A stretch of DNA of 21,850 nt from Chitinophagaceae bacterium UBA3961 (GTDB lineage Bacteria; Bacteroidota; Bacteroidia; Chitinophagales; Chitinophagaceae): the NCBI GenBank assembly GCA_002385265.1, contig DGDD01000008.1, positions 1-21,850 of the forward strand, given 5' to 3'. Under the pieces are notes generated by a model, which was given only the letters and a program-made list of their open reading frames with translations, was not told the origin of the DNA and did no database searches. Shown in pieces: positions 21,451 to 21,850 of this stretch. The position numbers and the translations under genes are program-made. The stretch's first letter is position 1, and each line of letters starts with the position of its first letter.

Positions 21451-21850
21451 TTAATGTAGACTTACAACTTTCTTGATTTTCCATTTCTCGCCTTCTTGCT
21501 TCCAAATGATCACAAAACGAGCAGGGTGGGGCTTTGCATCTGGTTCTTGATTGTTTCTGAAATAATGAAAGCCAAATTCAATAGCTCCATAGTCTTTGAT
21601 AGGGTATACTTCTATTGAGCCGGGCACCAAATGACGTGTTACTTTCCCACAAACATTGTTCTTGGTGCCTTCCACTACGTCCTTTTTAGAGTTGGAGAAA
21701 CCTCCTTTGTCGTGATAGAACTCAACATCTTCGGCATAAAAATCGGCATATGCATCAAGCATTAAGGAGCAATTATTATAGGTATTAAAGAAGATACTAT
21801 CGAGGGCTACTACTTTATTGTACAAAGCCTGATCATCGGGAATATATTTA
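21451..21850 (-). CDS. NTF2-like (DUF4440/SnoaL-type) protein, 5' end beyond right edge
   Basis: The frame stays open from the stop at 21451 to the right edge; the first visible residues are KYIPDDQALYNKVVALD, so the true start lies outside the window. A TTG at 21825 could be taken as a start but sits inside this helix and is unlikely. The visible 130 residues form an NTF2-like fold: LYNKVVALDSIFFNTYNNC helix, FYAEDVEFYHDKGG, then strands VYPIKDYGAIEFGFHYF and PARFVIIWKQEGEKWKIKKVVSLH. Relatives in Chitinophagaceae usually carry a signal peptide, and probably so does this one. The ligand or reaction is not known. It precedes the two-TM gene by 34 bases. Confidence 0.75.
   Translation of the reverse strand, partial: KYIPDDQALYNKVVALDSIFFNTYNNCSLMLDAYADFYAEDVEFYHDKGGFSNSKKDVVEGTKNNVCGKVTRHLVPGSIEVYPIKDYGAIEFGFHYFRNNQEPDAKPHPARFVIIWKQEGEKWKIKKVVSLH

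Overview
The window looks like a piece of a Bacteroidota chromosome, most likely Chitinophagaceae or a near relative (inference). The grounds are two SusC/FhuA-style TonB-dependent receptors, an UpxY-type NusG paralogue heading a polysaccharide export operon, DUF4199, DUF4265 and GxxExxY proteins, and -7 promoter boxes of the TAnnTTTG type. No tRNA, rRNA, CRISPR array, transposase or phage gene was seen.

Layout. At 1-3069 (minus strand) is the start of a capsule/exopolysaccharide operon: upxY-like antiterminator, Wza-like export lipoprotein, then a Wzc/Wzz-like chain-length protein that runs off the left edge. Its leader (3070-3300) holds a strong terminator-like hairpin. An acyltransferase-3 membrane enzyme (3979-5079), a NagX/HGSNAT-like acetyltransferase (5748-6914) and a coupled pair, membrane protein plus metallophosphoesterase (7078-8661), follow on the minus strand. 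A large TonB receptor (9190-11955) is on the plus strand with its own terminator. Then come two GxxExxY genes (12368-12763 plus; 13338-13718 minus) with a GNAT acetyltransferase between them. A siderophore-type TonB receptor and a PepSY membrane protein form a translationally coupled iron-uptake operon at 13934-17169. The right end, all minus strand, carries DUF4199, a Kelch-like beta-propeller, DUF4265, DinB-like, Pmp3-like, a two-TM protein, and an NTF2-like protein cut by the right edge.

The unusual part is between the genes. The intergenic gaps share a set of repeat modules: a 37-bp GC-rich module (A) with a GCGATCGC core; a purine-rich module (B) that occurs as 74-bp tandem copies at two places; a 61-bp module (C); a 69-bp module (D); and an AT-rich tail preceded by GCTGTTC. 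They are put together in a preferred order and orientation but with exact internal junctions, so they look like a mosaic non-coding element family. One copy has been absorbed into the 3' end of the metallophosphoesterase gene and supplies its last residues and stop codon.

The best candidate for an undescribed system is the 13284-13859 segment. There a GxxExxY gene, predicted from family knowledge to have a PD-(D/E)XK nuclease-like fold, sits between two inverted copies of the 37-bp module. The second GxxExxY gene lies next to a twin pair of 108-bp palindromic MITE-like units. The two genes also share a conserved 57-bp upstream region. Whether gene and repeats work together is inference; the arrangement itself is visible in the sequence.
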